A stretch of 64,000 nt of DNA from Rouxiella badensis (GTDB taxonomy: Bacteria; Pseudomonadota; Gammaproteobacteria; Enterobacterales; Enterobacteriaceae): NCBI GenBank assembly GCA_026967495.1, contig CP114060.1, positions 4,030,001-4,094,000 on the forward strand, in the 5' to 3' direction. This document shows positions 34,641 to 44,621 of this stretch, in pieces (positions within the stretch are counted from its first letter, which is position 1; the number at the start of each line of letters is the position of its first letter). The position numbers were made by a program, and so were the translations under genes. The notes beneath the pieces are model-generated. The model ran no database searches, had not been told where the DNA came from, and worked only from the letters and a program-made list of their open reading frames with translations.

Positions 34641-35862
34641 TTAACCCAGCAGCAGGCTAATACGTTTTAGTCCTGCGACCAAACGGTCAACTTCTTCGCG
34701 GGTATTATACATTGCAAGAGAAGCACGGCACATGGCCGGAACGCCGAAGAATGACATCAGCGGCATGGCGCAGTGGTGACCGGTGCGAATAGCGATACCG
34801 TATTGGTCAAGGAAGCTGCCCACGTCATAAGCATGATGCTTGCCGAGGTTAAAGGCAATGACACCAGAACGTTCTGCAGGTCCATAGATATGGATATCCG
34901 GGATATCGGCCATCGCCTCGAGCGCGTAGCTCATCAGCGACTGCTCGTACTCGTTGATAGCGTCCAGACCAAGTTCATTAACGTAGTCGAATGCAGCGCC
35001 CAGGCCAATCATGCCGCCGGTGTTTGGCGAAGCCCGCCTCAAAACGCCACGGCGCTTTGACGTAGGTGGTTCCTTCGGTCAGGCTCACGTGCTTGATCAT
35101 CGAGCCGCCGCCTTCCCAGGGTGGCATTTTATCTAGCAGTGCCGCTTTACCGTAAAGAATACCAATACCGGTCGGTCCATAGAGTTTATGGCCAGAGAAC
35201 ACGTAGAAATCACAATCCAACGCCTGCACATCCACCTTGTGGTGCATGACAGCCTGCGCGCCGTCCACCAGCACATACAGGCCGGCGGCCTTAGCCTGTG
35301 GAATAATGGTTTCAATGGGATTGCGCGTGCCCAACACGTTTGAGACGTGCGCCAGCGCCAGCAGTTTGGTCTGCGGCGTCAGCAGCGACGCAAACTGACT
35401 CATGTCCAGTTCGCCTTCCGGCGTCAGGTGCCAGACATCGATGTGCAGGCCACGTTCTTCGGCAAGCATCTGCCACGGAACGATATTGGCATGGTGCTCC
35501 ATCTCGGTGATGATAATGCGATCACCGGCGGAAAGCTGGGTACGGCCAAAGGTGTTGGCAACCAGGTTGATAGCCTCGGTCGAACCTTTGACGAAAACAA
35601 TCTCTTCGGCAGAAGCCGCATTAATAAATGCGGCGGCCTGCTTACGAACGTTTTCCATCTGCTCGGTGGCTTCAACGCTGAGAGTGTGGATCCCACGGTG
35701 CACAGCGGCGTAGTCGTGCTTATAGAACTGACTTTCACTGTCAATGACCTGACGCGGTTTCTGCGCGCTCGCCGCGCTGTCCAGGTAGGCCAGTGGCTGG
35801 CCGTTAACTTCACGGCTCAGCAGAGGAAAATCACTACGCACTCTTTCCAGTGGAAAACTCAT
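34641..35862 (-). CDS. sufS: Cysteine desulfurase SufS (one frameshift)
   Basis: PLP-dependent enzyme releasing sulfur from cysteine (also selenocysteine lyase). H123 (EMEHHAN), PLP-binding K226 (FSGHKLYGPTG) and persulfide Cys364 (RTGHHCAMP) are at the E. coli positions. An extra A in 35030-35031 breaks the frame; without it the join reads RFEAGSPNTGGMIGL and the protein is 406 residues as in E. coli. Start overlaps the sufD stop by one base. Confidence 0.96.
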
Positions 35863-37163
35863 TACTCACCTCGATTCAGTCGGCCTGCAATCCGTGCAAT
35901 AACAACCTCACGCAGCGTCTCATTTTCAATTGCTTCAGTCAGCTCGGCTGCGAAGGCGAAGATAATCATGTTACGTGCATCAAGCCCGCTGATACCGCGA
36001 GCACGAAGGTAGAACAGCTGCTCGTCGTCCATGCGGCCAACGGTCGCGCCGTGTCCACACTTGACGTCATCGGCAAAAATAACCAGCTGCGGCTTGGTAT
36101 CGACCTCGGCTTTCGGACTCAGCAACAGGTTGTTGTTGGTCATCTTGCCGTCGGTTTTAATGGCGTTTTTAGCCACTTCGATCATGCCGTTAAATACCGC
36201 TTTAGCACGATCGTTAACAATCACCTTGTGCAGCTGATTGCTGTTGCAATAGCCTTTGTTGTGCTCGAGATAAGTGCGGGTATCCGCAATCTCGGCATCA
36301 ATCGGCAACAGCAGGCTATTGATGTTCAGATTGCTGCCTTCGCCGTTAAGCTGTGCGCTGGTGTTGTTACGGGTTAACCCGGCCCCCAGCAGGAAGCTGT
36401 GGCTGGATACGCGCGCGTCACGGCCAACGACCAGATCGTTATGGGCAAAGTGGTAGCTTGCCTGGCTTTCGAAGGAGAGCTTGTAGTGCGTGAAATCAGC
36501 GTTATCGCCAATGTTCGCCGTCAGGCGTGCACCGGTGAAATGCCCTGCTTCGCCCAGGCTCACATAGTGTTCAATCACTTCGGCATTAGCACCGCGCTCA
36601 ACCGCAACGTGGTAGCGATGATGCGCCGTGTTCACTTCGCGAGAATTGGCACGACCGCTGCTGATGTGCAGCAGGTAAAGCGGCTTTTCAGCCTGCTTGC
36701 CGGCGGCGAGGCGAATGTTGAGGCCATCCTGCGCCAGACTCTCGGTCAGGTGCAGGAACACTTCTGACTGAATCGCCTCTGGCAGCGTTTGCTGGCAGGC
36801 CGGGGTCAGTTTCTCAATCTCGAAATCGCCGGTGTCGGTATCGCTAAGCTCAGCGCTGAAACGGCCATCGATGAACACCAGACGGTAAGTATCGAGCGGC
36901 AGCGCCACGGATTTCAGCACGTCGGCAGACACCTGCTGTTTTTCAGGGGCAAAGAACTGGTTACCCAGCAGCGGCGCGACAGGCGTGTATTTCCAGTCTT
37001 CCATCTTCGCATGCGGGAAACCAAGGCGCAGAACCTGCTGCCAATGGTTGTAGGCATGGGAAGACTGCTCGCCACCTACGCTTTCGAACAGGCGGTAAAA
37101 CTGCTGCATAGCATGTGAGCTGCCGGCTGCAGGGGCATTACTCTTCGTCGGTAAGCCAGCCAT
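35862..37163 (-). CDS. sufD: Fe-S cluster scaffold subunit SufD
   Basis: 433-residue beta-helix protein that pairs with SufB in the SufBC2D assembly complex. N-terminal QFYRLFESVGG, then KMEDWKYTPVAPLL, and C-terminal VKCGHGATVGRMDDEQLFYLRARGISGLDARNMIIFAFAAE are the conserved parts. About ten residues longer than E. coli SufD at the N-terminus; an internal start (MQQFYRLF) is possible. Confidence 0.95.
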   Translation of the reverse strand: MAGLPTKSNAPAAGSSHAMQQFYRLFESVGGEQSSHAYNHWQQVLRLGFPHAKMEDWKYTPVAPLLGNQFFAPEKQQVSADVLKSVALPLDTYRLVFIDGRFSAELSDTDTGDFEIEKLTPACQQTLPEAIQSEVFLHLTESLAQDGLNIRLAAGKQAEKPLYLLHISSGRANSREVNTAHHRYHVAVERGANAEVIEHYVSLGEAGHFTGARLTANIGDNADFTHYKLSFESQASYHFAHNDLVVGRDARVSSHSFLLGAGLTRNNTSAQLNGEGSNLNINSLLLPIDAEIADTRTYLEHNKGYCNSNQLHKVIVNDRAKAVFNGMIEVAKNAIKTDGKMTNNNLLLSPKAEVDTKPQLVIFADDVKCGHGATVGRMDDEQLFYLRARGISGLDARNMIIFAFAAELTEAIENETLREVVIARIAGRLNRGE

Positions 37164-37885
37164 AACCTTGCTCCTCTAACTGTTTAACCAAGCTGAAATC
37201 ACCGGATTTTACAATGCGGCCCTGCCACAGAACGTGCACGTAGTCAGGCTTGATATAGTCGAGGATACGCTGGTAGTGGGTCACAATAATAAAGGAGCGC
37301 TTACCGTCACGCAGGGCGTTAACGCCGCTGGAAACGATTTTCAACGCATCGATGTCCAGACCGGAGTCGGTTTCATCAAGAATGCACAGGCTTGGCTCAA
37401 GGGCCGCCATCTGCAGAATATCGTTACGCTTCTTCTCACCACCGGAGAAGCCAACGTTAACCGAACGACTCAACAGGTCTTCAGGCATCTTCAGCATCGC
37501 AATTTTTTCGTCCATAAAATCGGCGAAATCAAAGCGGTCCATCGGAGGCTGTTCACGGTATTTACGAACCGCGTTTACCGCAGTTTGCAGGAAAAAGTTG
37601 TTGCTGACGCCTGGGATTTCAACCGGGTATTGAAACGCCATGAATACGCCTTCGCCGGCGCGGTCTTCTGGATCAAGCTCCAGCAGGTCTTTACCATTGA
37701 ATTCGACAGAGCCTTCAGTCACTTCGTAATCTTCACGGCCCGCAAGTGTAGCGGAAAGCGTACTTTTACCTGAGCCGTTCAGGCCCATAATGGCGTGCAC
37801 TTCCCCAGGCTTGATCTCGAGATCGAAGCCCTTTAAGAATTTCCTTTTCTTCTACTCGGACCTTTAAATTCTTAATGCTTAACAT
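37138..37885 (-). CDS. sufC: ATPase subunit SufC of the SufBC2D scaffold (one frameshift)
   Basis: ABC-type ATPase (soluble) powering cluster assembly. The start ATG is at 37885 with AAGGA upstream (MLSIKNLKVRVEEKEILKG); an extra C at 37829-37831 then shifts the frame. Removing it reads GFDLEIKPGEVHAIMG and the protein is 248 residues, the E. coli length. Walker A GLNGSGKST (Leu where E. coli has Pro), Q-loop FQYPVEIPG, signature FSGGEKKRND, Walker B SLCILDETDSGLD. It overlaps the start of sufD by 26 bases. Confidence 0.95.
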
Positions 37886-37947
37886 GTGTATCCTTGATTT
37901 GCGTCTGTGCGCTCGTGTTTCTACTTATTCTGTTGTTCTTCAAGTCT

Positions 37948-37968
37948 GTCGGGTAAGACTTACCCGAC
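37948..37968 (-). other. Hairpin spanning the sufB stop codon
   Basis: GTCGGGTAAG and CTTACCCGAC (37948-37957/37959-37968) are exact inverted repeats separated by one base. One arm is the last codons and stop of sufB. No T tract follows. It probably affects mRNA processing or the relative output of sufB and sufC, which are 74 bases apart. Confidence 0.55.
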
Positions 37969-39479
37969 GCTGTGCTCAAGGCTGATTGCGAGAAGTTTTT
38001 GCGCTTCCACGGCAAATTCGAGCGGCAACTCTGAAAAGACATCTTTACAGAAACCGTTAACGATCATTGAGATAGCATCGTCTTCACTGATCCCGCGCTG
38101 TAGGCAGTAGAACAGCTGATCTTCACCAATCTTCGAGGTCGTGGCTTCGTGCTCCAGCTGAGCAGTGCTGTTACGCACTTCGATATACGGGAACGTATGT
38201 GCGCCACAGTCTGGGCCAATCAGCATCGAGTCACACTGGGTAAAGTTACGCGCGTTCTCGGCGGAAGGCAGGATTTTAACCAGACCGCGATAGCTGTTTT
38301 CACTCTTTCCGGCAGAGATACCTTTGGCAATGATGGTCGACTTGGTGTTTTTACCAATGTGAATCATCTTGGTGCCGGTATCGGCCTGCTGCTTGCCGCT
38401 GGTCAGTGCAACCGAGAAGAATTCACCGATTGAGTTATCGCCTTTCAGGATAACGCTCGGGTATTTCCAGGTGATGGCAGAACCGGTCTCGGACTGAGTC
38501 CAGGACATTTTGGAGTTTGCACCTTCGCAGATAGCGCGTTTGGTGACAAAGTTCAAAATACCACCGCTGCTCTCTTCGCTGCCGGAGAACCAGTTTTGCA
38601 CGGTGGAGTATTTTACTTCAGCGTCTTTGTGGATGATGACTTCAACCACGGCCGCGTGCAGCTGATAGGTATCACGAACCGGCGCCGAGCAGCCTTCGAT
38701 GTAGCTGACATAGCTGCCTTCGTCGGCAATCAGAATGGTACGCTCGAACTGACCTGTCTTCGCTGCGTTGATGCGGAAATAGGTCGACAGCTCCATCGGG
38801 CAACGCACGCCTTTCGGGATGTACACGAAAGTACCGTCAGAAGCGACAGCGGCGTTCAGCGCAGCGAAGAAGTTGTCTTCAGCAGGCACAACGGTGCCCA
38901 GATACTGTTTAACCAGCTCTGGATAATCGTGAATAGCTTCACCGAAGGAGCAGAAGATAACGCCGGATTCAGCCAGCTTCTCACGGTAGGTGGTCGAAAC
39001 GGAAACGGAGTCGAAGATGGCGTCAACGGCCACTTCTTTACCTTCACGCACAGGAACACCCAACTGATTGAAGGCTTTTTCAACTTCGGTGGTCAGATAG
39101 TTTTTTCGAGCGCAGGCACAGCCAGCGAGTCTGCGGTTGACTGCTGCGTGGCACCAGGCTGAGAACCACAGGAATCGTCACAGCTGCCGCACGATGGCGC
39201 GGAGTAATAGCTGTAGTCCTGATAGTCTAAAGGCTTGTATTCGCCCTTAAGCCAGTGCGGCTCTTCCATTTTGATCCAAGCACGGTAAGCCTGCAGACGG
39301 AACTCCAGCATCCACTCCGGCTCATTACGCTTGGCGGAAATGGCACGAACGACATCTTCGTTGATGCCGGATGCGAGTTCATCGGTTGCCAGCGCGGTGA
39401 AAAATCCTTCCTTGTATTTATTCCCATCGCCGACCCAAGACTGCACGTTGTCTGGAATTTCTACGTTGCTTCGTGACAT
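37960..39479 (-). CDS. sufB: Fe-S cluster scaffold subunit SufB (one frameshift)
   Basis: Core scaffold on which SufBC2D assembles clusters. N-terminal part has the cysteine patch SCGSCDDSCGSQPGA; core ISAKRNEPEWMLEFRLQAYRAW, QTGTKMIHIGKNTKS and C-terminal EDQLFYCLQRGISEDDAISMIVNGFCKDVFSELP are typical. One base is missing in the T run 39101-39106 (A on the coding strand). Repair reads LEKNYLTTEVEKAFNQLGVP and gives 506 residues against 495 in E. coli. Confidence 0.96.
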
Positions 39480-39509
39480 GTTAGTTACATCGCTTCGATT
39501 ACATTAGAA

Positions 39510-39881
39510 TTACAGGCCAAAGCTTTCCCCACACCCGCAGGCGTGTTGAGCTTTTGGATTATTGAACTTAAAGATCTGGTTCAGCCCTTCACGGACAAAA
39601 TCCACCTCAGTTCCATCGATGAAAGGCATTGCTTTCAACGGAATATACAGGTGAGCACCTTCGCGCTCGAAAACCAGGTCATCGCTCGCCGGTTGTTTAG
39701 TCAGGTCTAGCACATAGGCAAAACCTGCGCAGCCCGACTGCTTCACAGACAGCTGTAGCCCTTTGACTTCAGGATCCTGAGTCATTAGATTTTTGACCTG
39801 CTTGGCTGCGGAATCAGTCAGCGTCACGCCTTGCCATACGTTGTCATCCAATGAGAACGTGCCGACATTTTCGGTTTGCAT
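39510..39881 (-). CDS. sufA: A-type Fe-S carrier SufA
   Basis: 123-residue A-type carrier that receives clusters from SufBC2D and passes them to apo-proteins. Conserved cysteines C51 (SGCAGFAY), C115 and C117 (HACGCGESF) are present. First gene of the operon; 30 bases separate it from sufB. Confidence 0.96.
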   Translation of the reverse strand: MQTENVGTFSLDDNVWQGVTLTDSAAKQVKNLMTQDPEVKGLQLSVKQSGCAGFAYVLDLTKQPASDDLVFEREGAHLYIPLKAMPFIDGTEVDFVREGLNQIFKFNNPKAQHACGCGESFGL

Positions 39882-39931
39882 CTGTCTACCTCATGAATAT
39901 CAGGTTATTAATAGACAACCTTCTAGTGTCT

Positions 39932-39976
39932 ATTTTAGTGATTACACTTGTCACTTCAACCTCTTGTTTTAAGAGG
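39932..39976 (-). promoter_or_regulatory. suf operon promoter with adjacent inverted repeat
   Basis: On the minus strand TTGAAG (39959-39954), 16-base spacer, TAAAAT (39937-39932), placing the start near 39925, about 45 bases before sufA. The inverted repeat CCTCTT-N5-AAGAGG (39960-39976) abuts the minus-35, a typical activator position. In E. coli apo-IscR, OxyR/IHF and Fur control suf; which protein binds here is not decided by the sequence. Confidence 0.55.
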
Positions 39977-40265
39977 GTATAGCCATTACGGACCGCAAAC
40001 AGCCCTGCTCGCGTCCGTGAATGAGATGCCGCCTTTTCTGGATAGAAACTACGCACCTCATCAACTAATTGAATAAATTGTCAATTTTTTGTTAAAAATT
40101 GACAATTTTGGCTTTTATGCCCTCTCTTTGCTGTAGATGTTTTACTACGATAAAACATTCATCGGAAATACCTATTTATGAATTTCTTCTACCCTATCGC
40201 CGAATAAGGCTCTTTTTGTCTCATGCCCCTACATTGATCAAGGACAAAAAAGGGCGTAGAAAACA

Positions 40266-40321
40266 TTGATCCGCAGCTTTTTTGCAAATATGATATTTTT
40301 TAATATGATAATAGTTATCAT
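40266..40321 (+). promoter_or_regulatory. Promoter with Fur box for the unknown gene at 40340
   Basis: TTGATC (40266-40271), 17-base spacer, TATGAT (40289-40294). Right behind it is ATGATAA-TAG-TTATCAT (40305-40321), a perfect 7-3-7 palindrome of Fur-box type, over the expected start point. This arrangement predicts iron repression. It ends 18 bases before the start codon. Confidence 0.75.
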
Positions 40322-40339
40322 TCAAATCGGAATGCGCTC

Positions 40340-40744
40340 ATGGCTCAATCGGTAAATGCGTGGCTTCAGGCTAAAATCGACGAATATAAATTTAACGTCC
40401 GAGACGCAACGGTCGACTTTTATTTGGCTGATGCGGCGCTTTCCAGGCCGGAAGCAGATATAAACCAGCTCAAGGGCTACAACAGCCTTTGCCTGGATAT
40501 GGCGAATCTCTGCCTGCAAAATGGCGATGACCAAAGCTACCTTCACGCCCTATGCAAATTGCATAACCGGTTGATAACGGAAATTAATAATCCTCAGCGC
40601 AGCAACCTGTTTCAGGTACAGTGCTACCACTTCGCCAGACACACTCTCAAAATGATTTGCCAGTATTATGCCATGATGGGCATCTGGGAAAAAGCCACAG
40701 CTTTCCAAACCGACTTTGTTAAGCGCGTTCCGTTCCAGCTTTAA
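40340..40744 (+). CDS. Unknown 134-residue protein behind a Fur box
   Basis: I do not recognise this protein. It starts MAQSVNAWLQAKIDEYKFNVRDATVDFY and is predicted almost wholly helical, with hydrophobic/charged periodicity (QLKGYNSLCLDMANLCLQNG, YLHALCKLHNRLITEIN, FARHTLKMICQYYAMMGIWEKA) resembling stacked helical hairpins. No signal peptide or membrane span, so probably cytoplasmic. Six cysteines and four histidines are scattered with no obvious metal motif. It is divergent from sufA with a 458-base gap. The Fur-type promoter points to an iron-limitation role; E. coli has ydiH in this area, which is unrelated in sequence. Confidence 0.8.
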   Translation: MAQSVNAWLQAKIDEYKFNVRDATVDFYLADAALSRPEADINQLKGYNSLCLDMANLCLQNGDDQSYLHALCKLHNRLITEINNPQRSNLFQVQCYHFARHTLKMICQYYAMMGIWEKATAFQTDFVKRVPFQL

Positions 40745-40778
40745 TCGCGGCGAATTTAATTCCCGAAAATAATCACAC

Positions 40779-40856
40779 TCTTTATAGGGTTAATATCTGA
40801 CCGTATATTTCAACCTATTGTGAAATATTAAATTCCAACTATTAACCCTATAAAGA
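40779..40856. repeat. 78-base nested palindromic element
   Basis: Perfect 17-bp terminal inverted repeats TCTTTATAGGGTTAATA (40779-40795) and TATTAACCCTATAAAGA (40840-40856) enclose 44 bases that hold a second 8-bp inverted repeat, ATATTTCA/TGAAATAT (40805-40812/40821-40828). It lies between the Fur-box gene and convergent menI. It could be a small MITE-like repeat or a structured 3' end; no target-site duplication is evident. Confidence 0.75.
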
Positions 40857-40860
40857 ATAA

Positions 40861-40886
40861 GGGTGAAGGCGTCACTTCCTTCACCC
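40861..40886. terminator. Bidirectional terminator between the unknown gene and menI
   Basis: GGGTGAAGG, 8-base loop, CCTTCACCC, flanked by AATAA on the left and TTATT on the right. Confidence 0.7.
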
Positions 40887-40915
40887 TGCTTTATTATTCT
40901 AGCATTAAAAGCCGA

Positions 40916-41335
40916 TCAAAGTTCGATTACGGCGGTGGTCAGGCGGGAAATACAGCACAAGTTTTCACTTTCATCGAATATCTTGATTTCCCACACCTGA
41001 TTGCGGCGGCCGACGTGCAGAGGACGACAAACTCCCTTCACGTAGCCGCTGTGCGCCGCCCGCAGATGGTTGGCGTTCACTTCAATCCCCACAATTTGCT
41101 GATCGCCACGGGTACATAGATAACCCGCCATTGATCCCAATGACTCCGCCAGCACCACAGATGCGCCGCCGTGAAGCAGCTTAAAAGGCTGGGTAGTGCG
41201 CGAATCTACCGGCATCGTGGCCTCCAGACGGTCATCTGCCAGCAGGGTAAACTCGATGCCGACGTGTCCGACCATGCATCCCTGACTGGTTTTATTAAGC
41301 TCTTCGAGCGTAGTTTCGCGTTTCCAAAGTGCCAC
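40916..41335 (-). CDS. menI: 1,4-dihydroxy-2-naphthoyl-CoA hydrolase MenI (YdiI)
   Basis: Hotdog-fold thioesterase of 139 residues in menaquinone synthesis. Core EATMPVDSRTTQPFKLLHGGASVVLAESLGSMAGYLC carries the catalytic Glu and HGG turn of the YdiI family; NANHLRAAHSGYVKGVCRPLHVG follows. It lies 22 bases after ydiJ, so the two are probably cotranscribed. Confidence 0.95.
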   Translation of the reverse strand: MALWKRETTLEELNKTSQGCMVGHVGIEFTLLADDRLEATMPVDSRTTQPFKLLHGGASVVLAESLGSMAGYLCTRGDQQIVGIEVNANHLRAAHSGYVKGVCRPLHVGRRNQVWEIKIFDESENLCCISRLTTAVIEL

Positions 41336-41357
41336 GATGATGTTCTCTCCTTGAGGA

Positions 41358-44300
41358 TTAAATGATTTCTAATAATGCCTGAAGCGGGTGACGCAGCCCG
41401 TTGCCTTCGATGCGTTTTACCTGACTGCGGCAGGAATAGCCGGTCGCCAGACAACGCTGACGCGGCAGGCGTTGCAGCGACTGATGCCATGACAATTCAT
41501 AAATGCCGAGCGAGTTCTGAATGTTCTTCGCCTCGTGGCCATAGGTTCCCGCCATGCCACAGCAGCCCACACTGACGCTTTCCAGTTTTGCACCGAAGCG
41601 GGCAAAAATATCGCCCCACTGCTTGCCGCTGGTCGGCAGCGCAGTGCTTTCCGTACAGTGTCCAAACAGATACCACGACTCGCCGCTCTGCTGCATCTCC
41701 GGCTTTTCAGCCAGCACGGTTATCAGCCATTCGTGCACCAGCTGGACCTGGAAGGAGCCGCGAGACTCACCGAGGATCTCTTTATATTCATCGCGATAGC
41801 ACAGCACCAGCGCCGGATCTACCCCTACCATCGGCATACCCAGCTGAGATACGCGGTTGAGAAACAGCGAGGTCTTTCTGGCCGTTTTAGCAAAGCGCTG
41901 GAGGAATCCTTTCACGTGCTGAGCCTTGCCGTTCGGAGAAAATGGCAGCAGCACCGGTTTGAGATTAAGTTTCTCCACCAGTCGCACAAAATCGGCGACA
42001 ACCTTCGCGTCGTAATAACTGGTAAACGGGTCCTGCACGATGAGCACGTACTGCGCGCGCTCCGTCACCGGAATGCTTTCGAGCTGCTCCAGCGTCATGG
42101 TCGCGGCGCTGTGTCCGGAAAGTTGCTCCCGCAACGTTGGAGAGGAGAGTAAGGGCAAATCGACCATGCCGACGCTTTTACGGCTCAGCTCACGCACCCA
42201 CGGCTGCCTGAAGAAGAAGTTGAACACTTTAGGTGCACGCGACATCAGCGGCGCATAGCTCTCAACGCCCGCGACCACGTAATCGCTCACCGGGCGCAGA
42301 TAGCGTGTGTGGTAAAGCTGTAGGAACCGTGAACGGAATCCCGGGACGTCTATTTTGATCGGACATTGCGTTGAACAGGCTTTACAGGCCAGACAGCCAG
42401 ACATGGCATCTTTGACCTCATGGGAGAAATCATACTCTCCCTTGCTGGCGTACCAACTGTTGCGCGTTTTCTCGATAAGCGTTCTAAAACTCATCGACTC
42501 CTGGGGAGTGCCTGCTCCAGCGCCAGTGGCTCGACGCCCTGTTCTGAAAGCAGTCTCAGCCATTCACGAACCATACCAGCGCGGCCTTTCGGTGAATGAA
42601 TGCGGCTACCAGTAATCTTGAACGAAGGGCACATTGGGCTTTTGACGTCGAAGTTAAAGCATAACCCGTTACCGTTACACTCCATCGCCCCGCGAAACGC
42701 GGTGCGTACCTCGACCGGAATACGACGGTCAAGGGTGCCGCGCTTAGGCGCATCAACCTTCATCATCGGCTCGTCGCAGTCAAGCGGTGGACAAATCTTG
42801 CCGGGGTTGAGGCGGTTGGCCGGGTCAAACGCGGTCTTGATACGGCGCAGTTCGTGGAACAGCTCGTCACCGAAGAACGCCGGACTATATTCGGCGCGGA
42901 ATCCTTTGCCGTGTTCGCCCCACAACAGCCCACCGTATTTAGCAGTCAACGCGACCACCTCATCGGAAATTTTCTTCAGCAGCATTTCCTGCTGCGGGTC
43001 ACACATGTCCAACGCAGGACGCACGTGCAGTACGCCCGCATCAACGTGACCGAACATGCCGTAGCTAAGGTTATGGCTGTCCAGCAGTGCACGAAACTCG
43101 ACGATATAGTCAGCGAGATGCTCTGGCGGCACGCAGGTATCTTCGGCAAAAGGCAGCGGCTTGGCGGCGCCCTTGGCGTTACCCAGCAGGCCGACTGATT
43201 TTTTACGCATGTTATAGATGCGCTCAATGCCCGCCAGATCGGCACAGATTTGGTAACCGATCACCCCGCCCTGCTCTTCGGCAATCAGGCCGTCAAGACG
43301 TTCACAAAGGGACTCGACCTGCTTCTCGATGAGTTCCTGAGCATCACCGGCAAACTCGACGATATTCAGGCCCTGCATGTCTTTGCCTGGGACATCGGTG
43401 ATGTATTCACTCACTGAATGCCAAACGATGTCCTCACGCGCCAAATTCAGCACTTTGGAGTCAACCGTTTCTACCGAAAGTGCGTTAGCTTCGACCATTA
43501 AGGGGGCGTTGCGTAGCGCAGAGTTGAACGAGTCATACTTAATGTTGACCAGACGTCTGACTTTTGGAATCGGCGTTATGTTCAGACGCGCTTCGGTAAT
43601 AAAGGCCAGCGTGCCCTCAGAACCGGTGAGAATACGGGTCAGGTCGAAGGTTTGCAGATCGTCACTCAGGACGTGGCGCAGGTCATAACCGGTGAGGAAG
43701 CGGTTAAGTTTCGGAAATTTGTCGATGATCCGTTGGCGATTTTCGCGACAGCTTTCGAGCACCGTGCGATAAATGTTGCCGGTGGTCGATTTCTCCTCGC
43801 CCAACTGTTCGGCAAGCAGCGTCGGCATAGCTTTGGTATCAAGCAGTTCGCCGCCCAAAACCACCGCGCGCAGGCCGAGCACGTGGTCCGAGGTTTTACC
43901 GTAAACCAGCGACCCTTGCCCTGAGGCATCAGTGTTGATCATCCCGCCGAGCGTGGCGCGGTTACTGGTCGAGAGTTCAGGGGAGAAGAAATAGCCCAAC
44001 GGACGCAGGAATTCATTTAGCTGGTCTTTAATGACACCCGCTTCAACTTTTACCCAACCGGCTTCGGTATCAATATCGAGGATGCGATTCATATGTCTGG
44101 ACATATCAACCACGATACCGCGGTTAAGAGACTGTCCATTGGTGCCGGTCCCGCCACCACGTGGAGTAAATACCAGCGTTTTGAAGCGGTCCTGACCAGC
44201 AAGGCGGGCGAGTAAGGCGACATCGGAAGTAGCGCGCGGGAACAAAACCGCATCCGGTAAAAGCTGATAGACGCTGTTGTCGGTCGCCATAGTCAGACGA

Positions 44301-44410
44301 TCGGCGTAGCTGGTTGCCATGTCACCCGTAAAACCGTCTTTCTTTAACGCTTCCAAAAAGTCGAGCACCCGCTGAATAACGCCAGGTGCCTGAGAAATTT
44401 GTGGGATCAT
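41358..44410 (-). CDS. ydiJ: YdiJ, FAD-linked oxidase with C-terminal Fe-S reductase domain (one frameshift)
   Basis: Large flavoprotein of the D-lactate/D-2-hydroxyacid dehydrogenase type; E. coli YdiJ acts on D-2-hydroxyglutarate-type substrates according to published work. N-terminal FAD-binding domain (FTPRGGGTGTNGQSLN, STSNRATLGGMINTDASG), middle FAD-linked oxidase C domain (LLWGEHGKGFRAEYSP), then a 4Fe-4S motif CLACKACSTQCPIKIDVP and a cysteine-rich CCGMAGTYGHE region. One base is missing in the G run 42503-42506 (C on the coding strand); repair reads LPQESMSFRTLIEKTRNSW and gives 1017 residues (E. coli 1018). Confidence 0.94.
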
Positions 44411-44621
44411 TGATTACGACTCTGTCTTTGTTGTTGTTTGCAGGCCTGTAGGCGGCCGCTGGATCCGTAAAACGGACCCACCCTGTCTAAAGCAACTTAA
44501 AAACTACCATACTTCGTTTTCTAGTGCTTCTAAAACCCCTGATAATACTCCATGCTTATGAGGATAGATTGATGCCAGTTTTTATGGCTATGATGCTTTG
44601 CTTTTGAAACGAGAATGACTG

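Noticed and set aside
34978..39093. suf genes as genuine pseudogenes
   Set aside because: Three separate one-base breaks in sufS, sufC and sufB all repair to full-length proteins with intact active sites, so sequencing error is the simpler reading.
44442..44466. AGGCCT, GCGGCCGC and GGATCC sites in a row, reminiscent of a cloning linker
   Set aside because: The GGATCC belongs to a natural-looking hairpin with the following ACGGACCCA, and both flanking genes are in normal context; chance is more likely than vector sequence.
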